Positions 18,821-27,467 of a stretch of 64,000 nt of DNA are shown here, piece after piece. Numbering within the stretch: the first letter of the stretch is position 1; the number at the start of each line of letters is the position of its first letter. This DNA comes from Pseudomonas taiwanensis. GTDB taxonomy: Bacteria; Pseudomonadota; Gammaproteobacteria; Pseudomonadales; Pseudomonadaceae. The translations under genes were made by a program, and so were the position numbers. Under the pieces are notes generated by a model. It had not been told where the DNA came from. It made no database searches and saw nothing but the letters and a program-made list of their open reading frames with translations. Where the stretch lies: assembly GCF_013393345.1 (NCBI RefSeq), contig NZ_QJRF01000067.1, positions 207,350 through 271,349 of the forward strand, read 5' to 3'.

Positions 18821-19162
18821 TCAGGGCGTACGAATGGATTGCAAGAGGTCTTCCAGTACGATGGCCTGATCTTCGGCCAGATCGATGATGTGGAAGCCCG
18901 CCCAGCAGTTGTGCTGATCTTCGCCCATGCGCGTCCACAGGCAATCGGCACCCAGGCGGATTTCCTCCAGCCCTTCCACCCAGGTCAGGGGGACGAGCCG
19001 GCATTCCCACACCGAGTCGGCGACCAGTGACAGCTCGCTCAGCAGCATGAAGCCATCCATCGACAAATCGACGATGCGACCCAGGCGCTGTCCCGAGTGC
19101 AGATCGAATACTTCCAGCTGTAACTCTGTGGGATGGCGACTGTGCTGGCGACGTTCTTCCAT
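18821..19162 (-). CDS. PilZ-domain c-di-GMP-binding protein
   Basis: 113-residue single-domain PilZ protein. The N-terminal motif is RRQHSR (RxxxR) and the second motif is DLSMDGF (D/NxSxxG), the two elements that contact cyclic di-GMP. It starts 20 bases after the stop of the DUF1631 gene on the same strand, so the two are probably co-transcribed. This is not the PilZ of pilus assembly, which lacks these binding residues. The output target is unknown; the partner gene is the obvious candidate. Confidence 0.88.
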   Translation of the reverse strand: MEERRQHSRHPTELQLEVFDLHSGQRLGRIVDLSMDGFMLLSELSLVADSVWECRLVPLTWVEGLEEIRLGADCLWTRMGEDQHNCWAGFHIIDLAEDQAIVLEDLLQSIRTP

Positions 19163-19182
19163 GGCGAACTCCTACGGCGGGC

Positions 19183-21486
19183 TCAGGTGGTGCGGCCGGT
19201 AAAACGCTGCAGTACCCGGTAGATGGCGCCCAGGGCGCGATCCACCAGCGGGGCACCGCGTTCCGGCGGGACCAGGCGGGCCAGTCCTTGCTCCATGTCC
19301 AGGGCCAGCTGGGTAATAGGCATGATTGCCACCCGCTGGCCACTGTGGTCGACGAACATATAGTTGCGTGTGGTCGGGCTGTACCAGGACAGTTTGAGGA
19401 TTCGGCTGTCGGGGCCATCGATGAATTCGAACCAGGTGCCGAACTCCAGGCGGGAGAGCTCCCGGATCAGCGCTTGGGCACGGTTGGAAAGGGTGACCGG
19501 GCGCGGTGTGTTGGCCAGATCCGCGTCATCACCGAGCATCTCGCCCAGCTTGCTTTCCGGCAGCGGGCTGTCGATGCGCGCGGCCACCTGGGGCTGCTGT
19601 GACTGAACGGCGTGCTGGCAGGCAACCAGGTCCTGAAGCAGGCGGCGGATACCGTCTTCGTGGTAGCCACCGAGCAATTCCAGGCCTTTGCGCAGGTCTT
19701 CCAGCATCGGGATACGCAGCTGTTGCAGGCGGGCACGGCCGTCGGCGTCCAGCGGGGTGCCGCTCCAGGCCAACTGTTCGGCGACTTCCACCGAGCGCTG
19801 CCATTCGTTGCTGCGGTCGCCGTGGCGGAGCAGGACGAAGACCAGCACGTCGGTCCAGGTGAGTTCGAGGAAGTGCTGGATGATGCCCGGCAGTTCGCGA
19901 CCGGCGAGGAATCGACCTACTGTATCGACAGCCTGCTGACGGGCGCCGAGCAGCTTGTCGCGACCTTTGGCGGCTTCCACGGCGCGCTGTTCGCGCAGCT
20001 CCACCTTGTGCCTCAGCGTGCCGACGTATTCGTTGAACTCATCCAGCAGGCTGTCGAACAGCAGCAGATCGCCACTGAACCCATGGACGACGCGCTCGAC
20101 GACCCAGTGCATTTTCGCCAGCAGTCCGCGCTCCTCACCCTCGCCGGCGTAGAGCACGCCAGCCTGGGCCATGCAGTTGAGCAGCCGACGGGCCGGATGA
20201 TGGTGCTGGGTGAACAGCGCCTTGTCCTGCAGGGCAACCTTGAGATAGGGCGTGTGCAGGTGGGAGAGGGCGGTCTTGTAGACGTCGGCCAGGTTGTCGT
20301 CGTCGAGGATGAAATCGAAGAGCATGCCCACCAGGTCGATCACGTCGGCTTCGTAATCGGACAGCTTCTGCTGGCCGGGCACGCTGCTGTGGCTTTCCAG
20401 TTGTTGTTGCAGGTCGGCTTTCAGGCCCTCGACCCGCTGCGGTTGGCGCAGCTTGCTGGCGAGGTCCTGGGCCGATTGCTGCTGCAGCCGGTTCAGGGCT
20501 TCGAGCAATTCGGCCGCGCTATAGGTACGGGTCGCGCCGCGCGGGGCAAAGCTGGTAATACTCGGTGTGCCGCCGGGCAACGGCGCATCGCTGTGGTGCT
20601 GGCGGCGCTCACCCAGCAACGCAGCCAGGCCGCTGAACAACTGGCCGGGATCGCTGGGAGGCGCGCCCGTCAGATCCGGCGGGCCGCTGGGCTGAGTGCC
20701 CTGTGTCGATTGCGGCGGTTGCTCGGCGGTGGGGGGCTGCTTCGCGGTGGGCGATTGCGGCTGGGCCGCGCTGGTGGAGCGTTGCACGCCGTATTTGAGG
20801 TTGGGCAACACGCCAGCCTGGATCAGCCGCTGGTTGAGCGCCTCATAGACGCTGTCCAGGCCGTGCATTACATGCTGGTCGAAGAGCATATAGAGGATGG
20901 TCTTGATCCGCAGCGGGAACGGGCAGGGTTCCAGCGCTTCGCGGAAGGCCACCGCTACGGCTTGTGGACCGAAGGGGTTTTCATCATCACCCAGCTTGCG
21001 CCCGCCATTGAGCACCGCCAGGCGCTGGTCGAGGGCGAACAGGGATTGCGAGCAGCGCGCCTTGACCCGGCTGACCATATTGGTGACCAGCAGGCTTTCC
21101 TCGTACTCGTCGTTTTCCATCAACTGAAGGTGGTCCGCATCCAGCTCGCTGGCCTTCAGCTCGGGTTTCAGCTTTCCACTGAGGAAGTCTTCGAAGGTCT
21201 TGGCGATGCGCTGGTGGTAAGCGCGCTCTATCTGGGGACGCTGCTTGCGGATGTCCCGCATGCTATCGAAGAAGAGGGTCTGGACCTGGTTGTTCTCGGC
21301 CTTTTCGGCGCATTCGAACAGCGTGTCGTCCACCTGGCCGAATACGCCGGTCAGATGTTCCGCCAGCCGGTTCATGACCAGCTTGCGGCAGCTTTGTACC
21401 AATTCACCGAAGCGCGGTTGTATGCCGCGGCTGGCCAGGGTCGTCACGGGGCCGGAAGGGGGTGGAGGGCGATCCTGATTGCTCAT
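19183..21486 (-). CDS. DUF1631 family protein (first copy)
   Basis: About 767-residue cytoplasmic protein of the DUF1631 family, function unknown. The start at 21486 (MSNQDRPPPP) follows AGGA. Landmarks are CRKLVMNRLAEHLTGVFGQV near the N-terminus, a Pro/Gln-rich linker around residues 235-320, VIDLVGMLFDFILDDDNL mid-protein, and a C-terminal block FGTWFEFIDGPDSRILKLSW then NYMFVDHSGQRV. It shares this whole layout with the second copy at 35005-37278. The PilZ gene follows immediately in the same direction. Confidence 0.85.
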   Translation of the reverse strand: MSNQDRPPPPSGPVTTLASRGIQPRFGELVQSCRKLVMNRLAEHLTGVFGQVDDTLFECAEKAENNQVQTLFFDSMRDIRKQRPQIERAYHQRIAKTFEDFLSGKLKPELKASELDADHLQLMENDEYEESLLVTNMVSRVKARCSQSLFALDQRLAVLNGGRKLGDDENPFGPQAVAVAFREALEPCPFPLRIKTILYMLFDQHVMHGLDSVYEALNQRLIQAGVLPNLKYGVQRSTSAAQPQSPTAKQPPTAEQPPQSTQGTQPSGPPDLTGAPPSDPGQLFSGLAALLGERRQHHSDAPLPGGTPSITSFAPRGATRTYSAAELLEALNRLQQQSAQDLASKLRQPQRVEGLKADLQQQLESHSSVPGQQKLSDYEADVIDLVGMLFDFILDDDNLADVYKTALSHLHTPYLKVALQDKALFTQHHHPARRLLNCMAQAGVLYAGEGEERGLLAKMHWVVERVVHGFSGDLLLFDSLLDEFNEYVGTLRHKVELREQRAVEAAKGRDKLLGARQQAVDTVGRFLAGRELPGIIQHFLELTWTDVLVFVLLRHGDRSNEWQRSVEVAEQLAWSGTPLDADGRARLQQLRIPMLEDLRKGLELLGGYHEDGIRRLLQDLVACQHAVQSQQPQVAARIDSPLPESKLGEMLGDDADLANTPRPVTLSNRAQALIRELSRLEFGTWFEFIDGPDSRILKLSWYSPTTRNYMFVDHSGQRVAIMPITQLALDMEQGLARLVPPERGAPLVDRALGAIYRVLQRFTGRTT

Positions 21487-21602
21487 AGCTGTCCTGTAGG
21501 GAGACAGGCCGCGACCACGACCTGTAACGATCTCACCACGGCTCAGGTATAGCACTCGGACGGCCATCTGCAAATCATTGTAGGAATTCGTTTTTTTAGG
21601 GG

Positions 21603-21630
21603 TTGACAGGGCGTTCGCTATCCGTAAAAT
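21603..21630 (+). promoter_or_regulatory. Sigma-70 promoter of the tRNA operon
   Basis: TTGACA at 21603-21608, a 16-base spacer, and TAAAAT at 21625-21630. A GC-rich discriminator (GGCGCGCC) follows, as is usual for stringently controlled tRNA promoters. Confidence 0.85.
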
Positions 21631-21691
21631 GGCGCGCCTCTGAAGCGCTAAACCAAAACGGTGAAGCGAATAAGAGTTGGAAGATCGAAGT

Positions 21692-21767
21692 TCCGCGATA
21701 GCTCAGTCGGTAGAGCAAATGACTGTTAATCATTGGGTCCCTGGTTCGAGTCCAGGTCGCGGAGCCA
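21692..21767 (+). tRNA. tRNA-Asn (anticodon GTT)
   Basis: A 76-base cloverleaf including encoded CCA. The acceptor stem is TCCGCGA/TCGCGGA, the anticodon loop CTGTTAA, and the T arm carries GGTTCGAGTCC. It is the first of three tRNAs in the operon. Confidence 0.96.
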
Positions 21768-21776
21768 ACTTCCAGA

Positions 21777-21853
21777 CGGGGTATAGCGCAGTCCGGTAGC
21801 GCGCCTGCTTTGGGAGCAGGATGTCGGGAGTTCGAATCTCTCTACCCCGACCA
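21777..21853 (+). tRNA. tRNA-Pro (anticodon TGG)
   Basis: A 77-base cloverleaf with encoded CCA. The acceptor stem is CGGGGTA/TACCCCG, the anticodon stem CCTGC/GCAGG and the loop TTTGGGA. It lies nine bases after tRNA-Asn. Confidence 0.96.
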
Positions 21854-21862
21854 CCTCATTTT

Positions 21863-21938
21863 GGGTCGTTAGCTCAGTCGGTAGAGCAGTTGGCTTTTAA
21901 CCAATTGGTCGTAGGTTCGAATCCTACACGACCCACCA
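21863..21938 (+). tRNA. tRNA-Lys (anticodon TTT)
   Basis: A 76-base cloverleaf with encoded CCA. The acceptor stem is GGGTCGT/ACGACCC and the anticodon loop CTTTTAA. It is the last gene of the operon and is followed by a strong terminator. Confidence 0.96.
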
Positions 21939-21966
21939 TACAAGACCTCTCGAGAGGTCCGAAGAA

Positions 21967-21996
21967 GCGGTAAGGCGAAAGCCTTACCGCTTTTTT
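21967..21996 (+). terminator. Terminator of the tRNA operon
   Basis: A ten-base stem, GCGGTAAGGC/GCCTTACCGC, with a GAAA tetraloop and six T residues. Confidence 0.93.
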
Positions 21997-22042
21997 GTTT
22001 TCCCGGAAAAAATGCGTGTATGGGGAAGGGCGGGCTGGGTCT

Positions 22043-22199
22043 GTAGGAGCCAGCTTGCTGGCGAAGCCGGGATTCCCTGGCAAGCCAGCCCCTACGGGCA
22101 ATGCAGCCTTGTCATTCGTAGATTGGAATCGGGCGAGGCGCCTTGTAGGAGCTTGCTGGCGAACGATGCGATGGAGTTCGCGAGCAAGCTCGCTCCTAC
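22043..22199. repeat. REP elements between the tRNA operon and ndh
   Basis: A 'c' form REP at 22043-22065 faces a GGCAAGCCAGCCCCTAC form ending at 22095. A shortened head (GTAGGAGCTTGCTGGCGAA, missing four bases of the stem) at 22145-22163 faces a 'g' form at 22177-22199. No gene is seen between 21997 and 22226. Confidence 0.82.
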
Positions 22200-22226
22200 T
22201 AGTGTGAATGGCGGTTCGGGCGTGCC

Positions 22227-23525
22227 TCAGTGAAGCTTCAGGCGAGGATCGGTGCTGCGGCCGATGCGATCGCTCAGCATCAGCAGGCCTGTTCGGAAGG
22301 CGCCGTAGAGCGCCATCTGGTGCATGCGATACAGCGAGATGTAGAACATCCGCGCCAACCAGCCTTCGAGTTTCACGCTACCCATGAGGTTGCCCATCAA
22401 GTTGCCGACGGCGCTGAAGCTCGACAGCGAAATCAGCGAGCCGTAGTCCTTGTACTGATAGTCAGGCAATGGCTGGTCCTGCAGTCGTAACTTGAACGAC
22501 TTCACCAGCAGCGAGGCCTGCTGGTGCGCGGCCTGCGCGCGAGGTGGCACGTTGCGTTCGGAGCCGTCGCCCATGGGGCAGGCGGCGCAGTCGCCAAAGG
22601 CGAAGATGTCGTCGTCGCGAGTGGTTTGCAGAGTCGGGCGCACAACGAGCTGGTTGATGCGGTTGCTCTCCAGTCCATCCAGGTCCTTGAGGAATCCCGG
22701 GGCGCGAATACCCGCAGCCCAGACCTTGAGGCTGGCGGGAATATTCTCGCCTTGGGCGGTAAGCAGGCCCTCAGCGGTTACCTCCTTCACTGCCGCGCCG
22801 GTCAACACGGTGACGCCAAGCTTCTCCAGGGTACGGTGCACCGGCGCGCTGATGCGTTCCGGCAGTGCTGGAAGAACGCGTGGGCCGGCTTCGATCAGGG
22901 TGATGCGCATGTTCTCAGGCTGGATACGATCCAGGCCATAGGCGGCCAGTTCATGGGCCGCATGATGCAGTTCTGCAGCCAGTTCGACGCCAGTTGCACC
23001 GGCACCCACGATGGCGACGCTGATCTGGTCGTTCGCGTTCTGCTGGGCATGGGCGCGCAAATAGTGGCTGAGCAGCTTGCGGTGGAAGCGTTCGGCTTGC
23101 TCGCGGGTGTCGAGGAAAATGCAGTGCTGGGCCGCGCCTTCGGTACCGAAGTCGTTGGTGGTGCTGCCTACCGCGAGGACCAGGCTGTCATAGGCCAGCT
23201 CACGGGCAGGCACCAACTCGCGCCCGTCCTCGTCATGGGTAGCGGCCAGCTGGATGACCTTGCGCTTGCGGTCGAGCCCGCTCATGCGGCCGAGCTGGAA
23301 CTCGAAGTGGTTCCATTTGGCCTGGGCCACGTAGTTCAGCTCGTTCTCTGTGGAGTTCAGCGAGCCGGCGGCCACTTCATGCAGCAGGGGTTTCCAGATG
23401 TGGGTGAGGTTGGCGTCGGCCAGGACGACCTTGGCCAGGCCTTTCTTGCCGAGGGTTCTACCCAGACGGGTAGCAAGCTCCAGGCCGCCGGCGCCGCCGC
23501 CGACGATCACGATACGATGGGACAT
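22227..23525 (-). CDS. ndh: Type II NADH dehydrogenase
   Basis: Single-subunit, non-proton-pumping NADH:quinone oxidoreductase on the inner membrane. The FAD-binding motif IVIVGGGAGGLELATRLG is at the N-terminus. The NADH-binding motif SVAIVGAGATGVELAAELHH lies near residue 170, and FAFGDCAACP is the second FAD contact. The C-terminal part has a hydrophobic membrane-anchoring region. About 432 residues from the ATG at 23525; an ATG five codons upstream (23540) is also open. It is preceded by DUF3094 and DUF1780 genes on the same strand, as in P. aeruginosa (PA4538-PA4536). Confidence 0.95.
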   Translation of the reverse strand: MSHRIVIVGGGAGGLELATRLGRTLGKKGLAKVVLADANLTHIWKPLLHEVAAGSLNSTENELNYVAQAKWNHFEFQLGRMSGLDRKRKVIQLAATHDEDGRELVPARELAYDSLVLAVGSTTNDFGTEGAAQHCIFLDTREQAERFHRKLLSHYLRAHAQQNANDQISVAIVGAGATGVELAAELHHAAHELAAYGLDRIQPENMRITLIEAGPRVLPALPERISAPVHRTLEKLGVTVLTGAAVKEVTAEGLLTAQGENIPASLKVWAAGIRAPGFLKDLDGLESNRINQLVVRPTLQTTRDDDIFAFGDCAACPMGDGSERNVPPRAQAAHQQASLLVKSFKLRLQDQPLPDYQYKDYGSLISLSSFSAVGNLMGNLMGSVKLEGWLARMFYISLYRMHQMALYGAFRTGLLMLSDRIGRSTDPRLKLH

Positions 23526-23585
23526 GGGAAAGTCTCGCAAGGCTATAGGAATTCTTTTTCGCCGAGGGCGAGCGCAGGAGGCAGC

Positions 23586-23759
23586 TCATAGCACCAGTCG
23601 GCTCAGGAGGCGGCTGAGGACGCCCAGGACGATGACGATGGCCAGTACGATCCATAGCAGGCGCCATGGGCGGAACGGTTGGCGTTCCACCTGGTGCTGG
23701 GGAAGGTTCAGGTACTGGTCGACCTTTTGCTGGTCTTCGGGCGTCAGGCGGCTGGGCAT
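23586..23759 (-). CDS. DUF3094 family small membrane protein
   Basis: 57-residue protein read directly from the sequence. It starts MPSRLTPEDQQKVDQYL, then has HQVERQPFRPW and one transmembrane helix (LLWIVLAIVIVLGVLSRLL) close to the C-terminus. The charged N-terminal part and the PFRPW motif before the helix match the DUF3094 family of pseudomonads as I remember it. It lies 60 bases before ndh, probably in the same operon. Function unknown. Confidence 0.82.
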   Translation of the reverse strand: MPSRLTPEDQQKVDQYLNLPQHQVERQPFRPWRLLWIVLAIVIVLGVLSRLLSRLVL

Positions 23760-23847
23760 GGGGGCCTCGACTCTGGAGTGGTTGGCATTCTAGCCGGCGA
23801 ATTCACAGGGGCTCAACGCGCGGCGGGGGAAATTTGCGGCGTGCTTG

Positions 23848-24474
23848 TCAAAGGCCGATGCCCACATCGAAGAGAATGGTCCGGCCGAGGTTGCTGCGGA
23901 GGAAGTCCGGAGCGTCTCCATGGGCGAAGAGCACTCGGGCGAAGTTCGGTCCGATGAGCGACAGCGAACGCCAGCCCTGCCGCAAATACTCGGTCGGGGG
24001 TGGAAACGGGCTGTTGAAGTCCGGCGTGGCGCGTTTGAGATTGACGAAGGCCAGCAAATCCAGATCGCCGAGATCGAGGCCGCGCTCACCATAATTGCGT
24101 GCCTTCTTGCGCAGCGTCGGTGCCAGGCGCGCCTGGAGTTCGGCGGCGGCGATGCGCTTTGGGCGACTTTCCCGGCGAACCAGTTGAGCGAGGGAAAACG
24201 CGCTGCGCCGTCGCTCCAGTTCAGCTCGCCATTCCTCGTTCAGACGCCGACCTTCATCGAGCACGAAGAACACTTCGAAATTGGCTTCGCGGAACTGTAC
24301 GTCCGGTGGTTCCTGCCCGGTACTGAAGTCCTCGAGTCGATAGGGCAGGTTGAGCGCCTGCAGGAGCCGCTGGCAGACCCAGCGTTCGCGTTCCCACTTG
24401 CGCGCATTCGACAGAAAGTCGTTGGCTTGCTCGGCCTGCCGCGTCAGCAGGCGCAGGTAGTCGGACTCGTTCAT
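23848..24474 (-). CDS. DUF1780 family protein
   Basis: About 208 residues from the ATG at 24474 (MNESDYLRLLTRQAEQANDF); the frame is open further but that ATG is the conserved-looking start. Rich in Arg and Glu. It contains KWERERWVCQRLLQAL, EPPDVQFREANFEVFFVLDE and RKKARNYGERGLDLGDLDLL. The pattern of charged residues around PPDVQF and FEVFFVLD resembles restriction-endonuclease-like folds, but that is a guess. It is first of a probable DUF1780-DUF3094-ndh operon. Function unknown. Confidence 0.78.
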   Translation of the reverse strand: MNESDYLRLLTRQAEQANDFLSNARKWERERWVCQRLLQALNLPYRLEDFSTGQEPPDVQFREANFEVFFVLDEGRRLNEEWRAELERRRSAFSLAQLVRRESRPKRIAAAELQARLAPTLRKKARNYGERGLDLGDLDLLAFVNLKRATPDFNSPFPPPTEYLRQGWRSLSLIGPNFARVLFAHGDAPDFLRSNLGRTILFDVGIGL

Positions 24475-24608
24475 GCTCCGCAGCTTAGCCTCCCCGCTAG
24501 GCCCCTGGGTACCCCTGAAGTGCGGGCGGAGACGCTCTCGCGACAAATGCGCACAGCTTGACCGGCGCCTGGGCGGTGTAAACTTCCAGCAGTTGCCTGG
24601 AGCTGACC

Positions 24609-25031
24609 ATGCGCATTCGTCCCATTACCTCCGCTGACCACGCCGCCCTGCTTGATCTCTGGCGCCGCACGCCCGGAGTTCGTGTCCGCGCAGAAGATGA
24701 GCTTGAACCCTTCTGCGCCTATCTGCAGCGCAACCCGGACCTCTCCCTGGTGCTCGAGGATGACCGCGGACATCTGGCTGGGAGTCTGCTGGTAGGTCAT
24801 GACGGGCGTCGCGGTTATTTGCAGCATCTGGTCGTAGACGGGCCATTTCGAGGCAAGGGCTGGGCGCGGGCCTTGTTGCAGGAAGCGCTGCGACGGCTGA
24901 CCGCGCTGGGTATTCGCAAGTCCCATGTGTTCGTGCTGGAAGACGCCCCGGAGGCGCTCGCCTTCTGGCAGATGCAGCGGGGCTGGTCGGAGCGCGAGGA
25001 CATTCGGGTCTACTCGACCACTGGAGATTGA
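24609..25031 (+). CDS. GNAT family N-acetyltransferase
   Basis: 140-residue acetyltransferase. The acetyl-CoA-binding motif A is LVVDGPFRGKGWARALLQEA (pyrophosphate loop RGKGWA), followed by the C-terminal GIRKSHVFVLEDAPEALAFW. The N-terminal MRIRPITSADHAALLDLW is a standard GNAT opening. The substrate cannot be told from sequence. It is divergent from DUF1780 and is followed after four bases by a thioredoxin-like gene, suggesting an operon of three genes. Confidence 0.88.
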   Translation: MRIRPITSADHAALLDLWRRTPGVRVRAEDELEPFCAYLQRNPDLSLVLEDDRGHLAGSLLVGHDGRRGYLQHLVVDGPFRGKGWARALLQEALRRLTALGIRKSHVFVLEDAPEALAFWQMQRGWSEREDIRVYSTTGD

Positions 25032-25035
25032 ATCG

Positions 25036-25503
25036 ATGCGGATCTGTGTTGGCCTGTTGCTTTGCCTGCTTACCTCATTCAGTCAGGCGCTGGAAGTGGG
25101 GGAGCGCCTCGCTCCCTGGACCCTTCTGGACCAGTTCGATCAGCCTTACAGCCTCGACGAAGGACTGAAAGTGCTGCTCGTAGCCCGCGGCATGGACGGC
25201 GGGAAGCTGGTGAAATCAGCCCTGGAAGGTCAACCCAAGGGGTACCTGGAAGCGCGTAATACGGCGTTCGTGGCCGATATCAGTCGTATGCCGTCGCTTG
25301 TTTCCTCGCTCTTTGCGGTGCCGGCCATGCAGGACTACAACTATCGCGTCCTGCTGGATCGAGAATCCCGCGTCGCCAGCCGCTATCCGGGCGATGAGTC
25401 CAGCGTGCTCTGGCTGCAGCTGGACCACGGAAGGCTGATAGATCGCCAGGAGTTCCGTGACGCAGCGGCTTTACGCACGGCGCTGGAGTCTCTGGTGCCG
25501 TGA
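25036..25503 (+). CDS. Secreted thioredoxin-fold-like protein, conserved hypothetical
   Basis: 155 residues with a signal peptide (MRICVGLLLCLLTSFSQA, cleavage before LEVGE). The mature part starts VGERLAPWTLLDQFDQPYSL, which resembles the opening of thioredoxin/YtfJ-type proteins, but there is no CxxC active site. The start at 25036 follows the GNAT stop closely. Its stop overlaps the GTG start of the next gene (GTGA). A role in the periplasm is inferred from the signal peptide only. Confidence 0.75.
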   Translation: MRICVGLLLCLLTSFSQALEVGERLAPWTLLDQFDQPYSLDEGLKVLLVARGMDGGKLVKSALEGQPKGYLEARNTAFVADISRMPSLVSSLFAVPAMQDYNYRVLLDRESRVASRYPGDESSVLWLQLDHGRLIDRQEFRDAAALRTALESLVP

Positions 25504-26189
25504 TTGCTGCAGAGCTCCTGTCCACCGAAACCCTGACGCTTGGCTGGGCGATCTACCTCCCCGTCATCGTGTGGGCGATCTGGCGTGCTCCCTGGGTCGA
25601 GCTGTTCAGCGACTCCCGACGCCAGCACCTGCTCTGCGGTACCGTGCTGGTGCTCTTCCTGCTCTGGTTGATGCGGCGGGATTTCGAGTCAGGTGTGTCC
25701 TACCACTTCATCGGCCTGACCGCGGTGACCCTGCTGCTGGATTGGCCTTTGGCGGTTCTCGGCGGCTTGGCAGCACAACTCGGCCTGTTGGCATTGGGCA
25801 AGCAGGACCTGGCGGCCCTGGGCATCAATGGTGCCTTGCTGGTGCTCCTTCCGGTCCTGGTCACCGAGCTGTGCGCCAAGTGGGTCGAGCATTACCAGCC
25901 GCGCAATCTGTTCGTGTACATCTTCTGCTGCGGATTCTTTCCAGCGGCCCTGGCGGCACTGCTTTGTGTACTGATCGGGCTTGGGTTGCTGTGGATGGAT
26001 GGCGTCTTCCCCATGCCGCCCTGGCTGGAAGACTTCATCGGCTATCTCTGGCTGGTGATGTTCCCCGAGGCCTTCATCAACGGCACGGCAGTGACCGCCT
26101 TCGTGGTGTTCTGCCCGGATTGGCTGGAAACCTTCAATCGCACCCGTTACCTCCAGGCGCCCTGGAAGGACGACGACACGCCGCGCTGA
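25500..26189 (+). CDS. Multi-pass membrane protein, CbiM-like
   Basis: 229 residues from a GTG start that overlaps the previous stop. It has about seven hydrophobic segments and the sequences FIGLTAVTLLLDWPLAVLGG and EAFINGTAVTAFVVF. This pattern is like the S-component/CbiM family of energy-coupling-factor permeases, which take up metals or vitamins. No partner ATPase is nearby. The FINGTAVTAF segment is the best family cue; substrate not assignable. Confidence 0.7.
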   Translation: MIAAELLSTETLTLGWAIYLPVIVWAIWRAPWVELFSDSRRQHLLCGTVLVLFLLWLMRRDFESGVSYHFIGLTAVTLLLDWPLAVLGGLAAQLGLLALGKQDLAALGINGALLVLLPVLVTELCAKWVEHYQPRNLFVYIFCCGFFPAALAALLCVLIGLGLLWMDGVFPMPPWLEDFIGYLWLVMFPEAFINGTAVTAFVVFCPDWLETFNRTRYLQAPWKDDDTPR

Positions 26190-26282
26190 TTGCCCGGGAT
26201 TCGCCCGTTTGATGCCATGCTGACGCATGATCTGCATCAAGTATTTCGCGGGGATGGGTTCGTAGGGTGGATGGCGCTTTTC

Positions 26283-26382
26283 CATTGGCTATGTCTGCGT
26301 TAGCTGTTGCCAGAGATCAGGGGCCTTGTAGGAGCTAGCTTGCTAGCGAAACGGGGCCATTAGCTGGCAAGCCAGCTCCTAC
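26283..26382. repeat. Extended REP composite (t/gg forms plus conserved flank)
   Basis: A flank starting ATTGGCTATGTCTGCGTTAG at 26284 is followed by a REP pair at 26328-26382 (t form, ACGGGGCCATT linker, gg form). The same flank in the opposite orientation lies beside the REP pair at 59842. The remainder of 26190-26439 shows no gene. Confidence 0.8.
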
Positions 26383-26439
26383 GGGCGCAGTCACTTGCAA
26401 CACTTCATGCGGACCATTCACCAACAAGGGGCAGACAGC

Positions 26440-26655
26440 ATGGGGATTCACGATTGGGCGAGAGCCGCATTGGGACAGAGCCTCGACACGGCAAAACGGG
26501 ACGGCTTCAGTGAGGAGATGGCTCTACGCGCCTTGCTGAGCGCGGTCGTCGAGCGCAGCGCGCAACTGCGCCCGACGGACGATCTGGCTCAGGAACTGAC
26601 CTTCCTGGCGGACAACCTCGACCCGGAGCGGGACTACGGTTTCATGCGCCCCTGA
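26440..26655 (+). CDS. Conserved small hypothetical protein
   Basis: 71 residues from the ATG at 26440, preceded by AAGGGG eight bases upstream; the frame is open from 26395 but without a better site. It reads MGIHDWARAALGQSLDTAKR, with a helical, acidic C-terminus ending DNLDPERDYGFMRP. It sits just before the convergent yacG gene. No recognised domain. Confidence 0.65.
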   Translation: MGIHDWARAALGQSLDTAKRDGFSEEMALRALLSAVVERSAQLRPTDDLAQELTFLADNLDPERDYGFMRP

Positions 26656-26658
26656 GAA

Positions 26659-26859
26659 TCAGTGCTCGCGCGGAGGCAAGTCGCCGGAGAAAAGCTCATC
26701 TTCCAGGTTGTCGCCGGGAATCGCGTGTTCCTCGGCGGCCCAGGCACCCAGATCGATGAGCTTGCAGCGTTCGGAGCAGAAGGGGCGGGAAGGGCTTTGC
26801 GGGCCCCATTCCACCGGAGCGCCGCAAGTCGGGCACTCCACAGTGACGGGTTGACTCAT
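26659..26859 (-). CDS. yacG: DNA gyrase inhibitor YacG (zinc-binding)
   Basis: 66 residues. A four-cysteine zinc site ([10 protein letters not shown] and [15 protein letters not shown]) is followed by an acidic tail, [12 protein letters not shown]. YacG binds zinc and inhibits DNA gyrase in E. coli. The ATG at 26859 overlaps the coaE stop by four bases, placing it at the end of the pilBCD-coaE-yacG operon as in other gamma-proteobacteria. Confidence 0.93.
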   Translation of the reverse strand: MSQPVTVECPTCGAPVEWGPQSPSRPFCSERCKLIDLGAWAAEEHAIPGDNLEDELFSGDLPPREH

Positions 26860-27467
26860 GGCTGGCCTCCTCGCAGGGTCAGGTAGAAGTTGTGCAGGCG
26901 CTCCACCTCGGTACGCAGCCACTCCAGGCCGCGGTCGTTGAGCAGCACGTCGTCCGCATGCTTGAGGCGCTCTTCGCGGGTGGCCTGTACTTTCAATATG
27001 GCTTGGACCTGCTCTTCGGGCACTTTGTCCCGCTGCATTGTGCGCTGGACTTGCATCTCTTCCGGCGCATCCACCAGCAGCACGCGCTGGGTCAAGCGAG
27101 ACTGGCCGGACTCGATCAGCAGCGGTGAAACCAGAATGGCGTAAGGGGATTCGGCGCGAGCCAGGTACTGGCTGATTTCTTGGCCAATCAGTGGATGCAG
27201 CAGGGCTTCCAGCCAGCGACGTTCGTCGGCGTTGTCGAAGATCCGTTGACGCAGCGCGGCACGGTCAAGCTGACCATCCGCTTGCAGTACGTCATCACCG
27301 AAATGCTCGGCGATTTTTGCCAGTGCGGGGCGACCGGGTTCGACAACCCAACGTGCGGCATGGTCGGCGTCCACCAGATGCACGCCAAGCTCGCTGAAGT
27401 GGGCGGCAACGGCGCTCTTGCCGCTGCCAATACCGCCCGTAAGGCCAAGAATCCAGGGTTTGTTCAT
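26856..27467 (-). CDS. coaE: Dephospho-CoA kinase
   Basis: Last enzyme of coenzyme A synthesis, phosphorylating the ribose 3'-OH of dephospho-CoA. The P-loop [16 protein letters not shown] is at the N-terminus. The [13 protein letters not shown] and later [12 protein letters not shown] motifs match the CoaE family. 203 residues. It overlaps the pilD stop by four bases and yacG by four bases. Confidence 0.96.
   Translation of the reverse strand: MNKPWILGLTGGIGSGKSAVAAHFSELGVHLVDADHAARWVVEPGRPALAKIAEHFGDDVLQADGQLDRAALRQRIFDNADERRWLEALLHPLIGQEISQYLARAESPYAILVSPLLIESGQSRLTQRVLLVDAPEEMQVQRTMQRDKVPEEQVQAILKVQATREERLKHADDVLLNDRGLEWLRTEVERLHNFYLTLRGGQP

Noticed and set aside
19612..21552. A 646-codon plus-strand frame opposite DUF1631.
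   Set aside because: Antisense shadow with Leu/Gln/Ala-rich sequence. The minus-strand frame has a paralogue in the window, which proves the coding strand.
21874..22101. A minus-strand frame ending GFEPTTNWLKANCSTD over tRNA-Lys.
   Set aside because: This is the well-known false peptide from translating tRNA genes in reverse; the cloverleaf is perfect.
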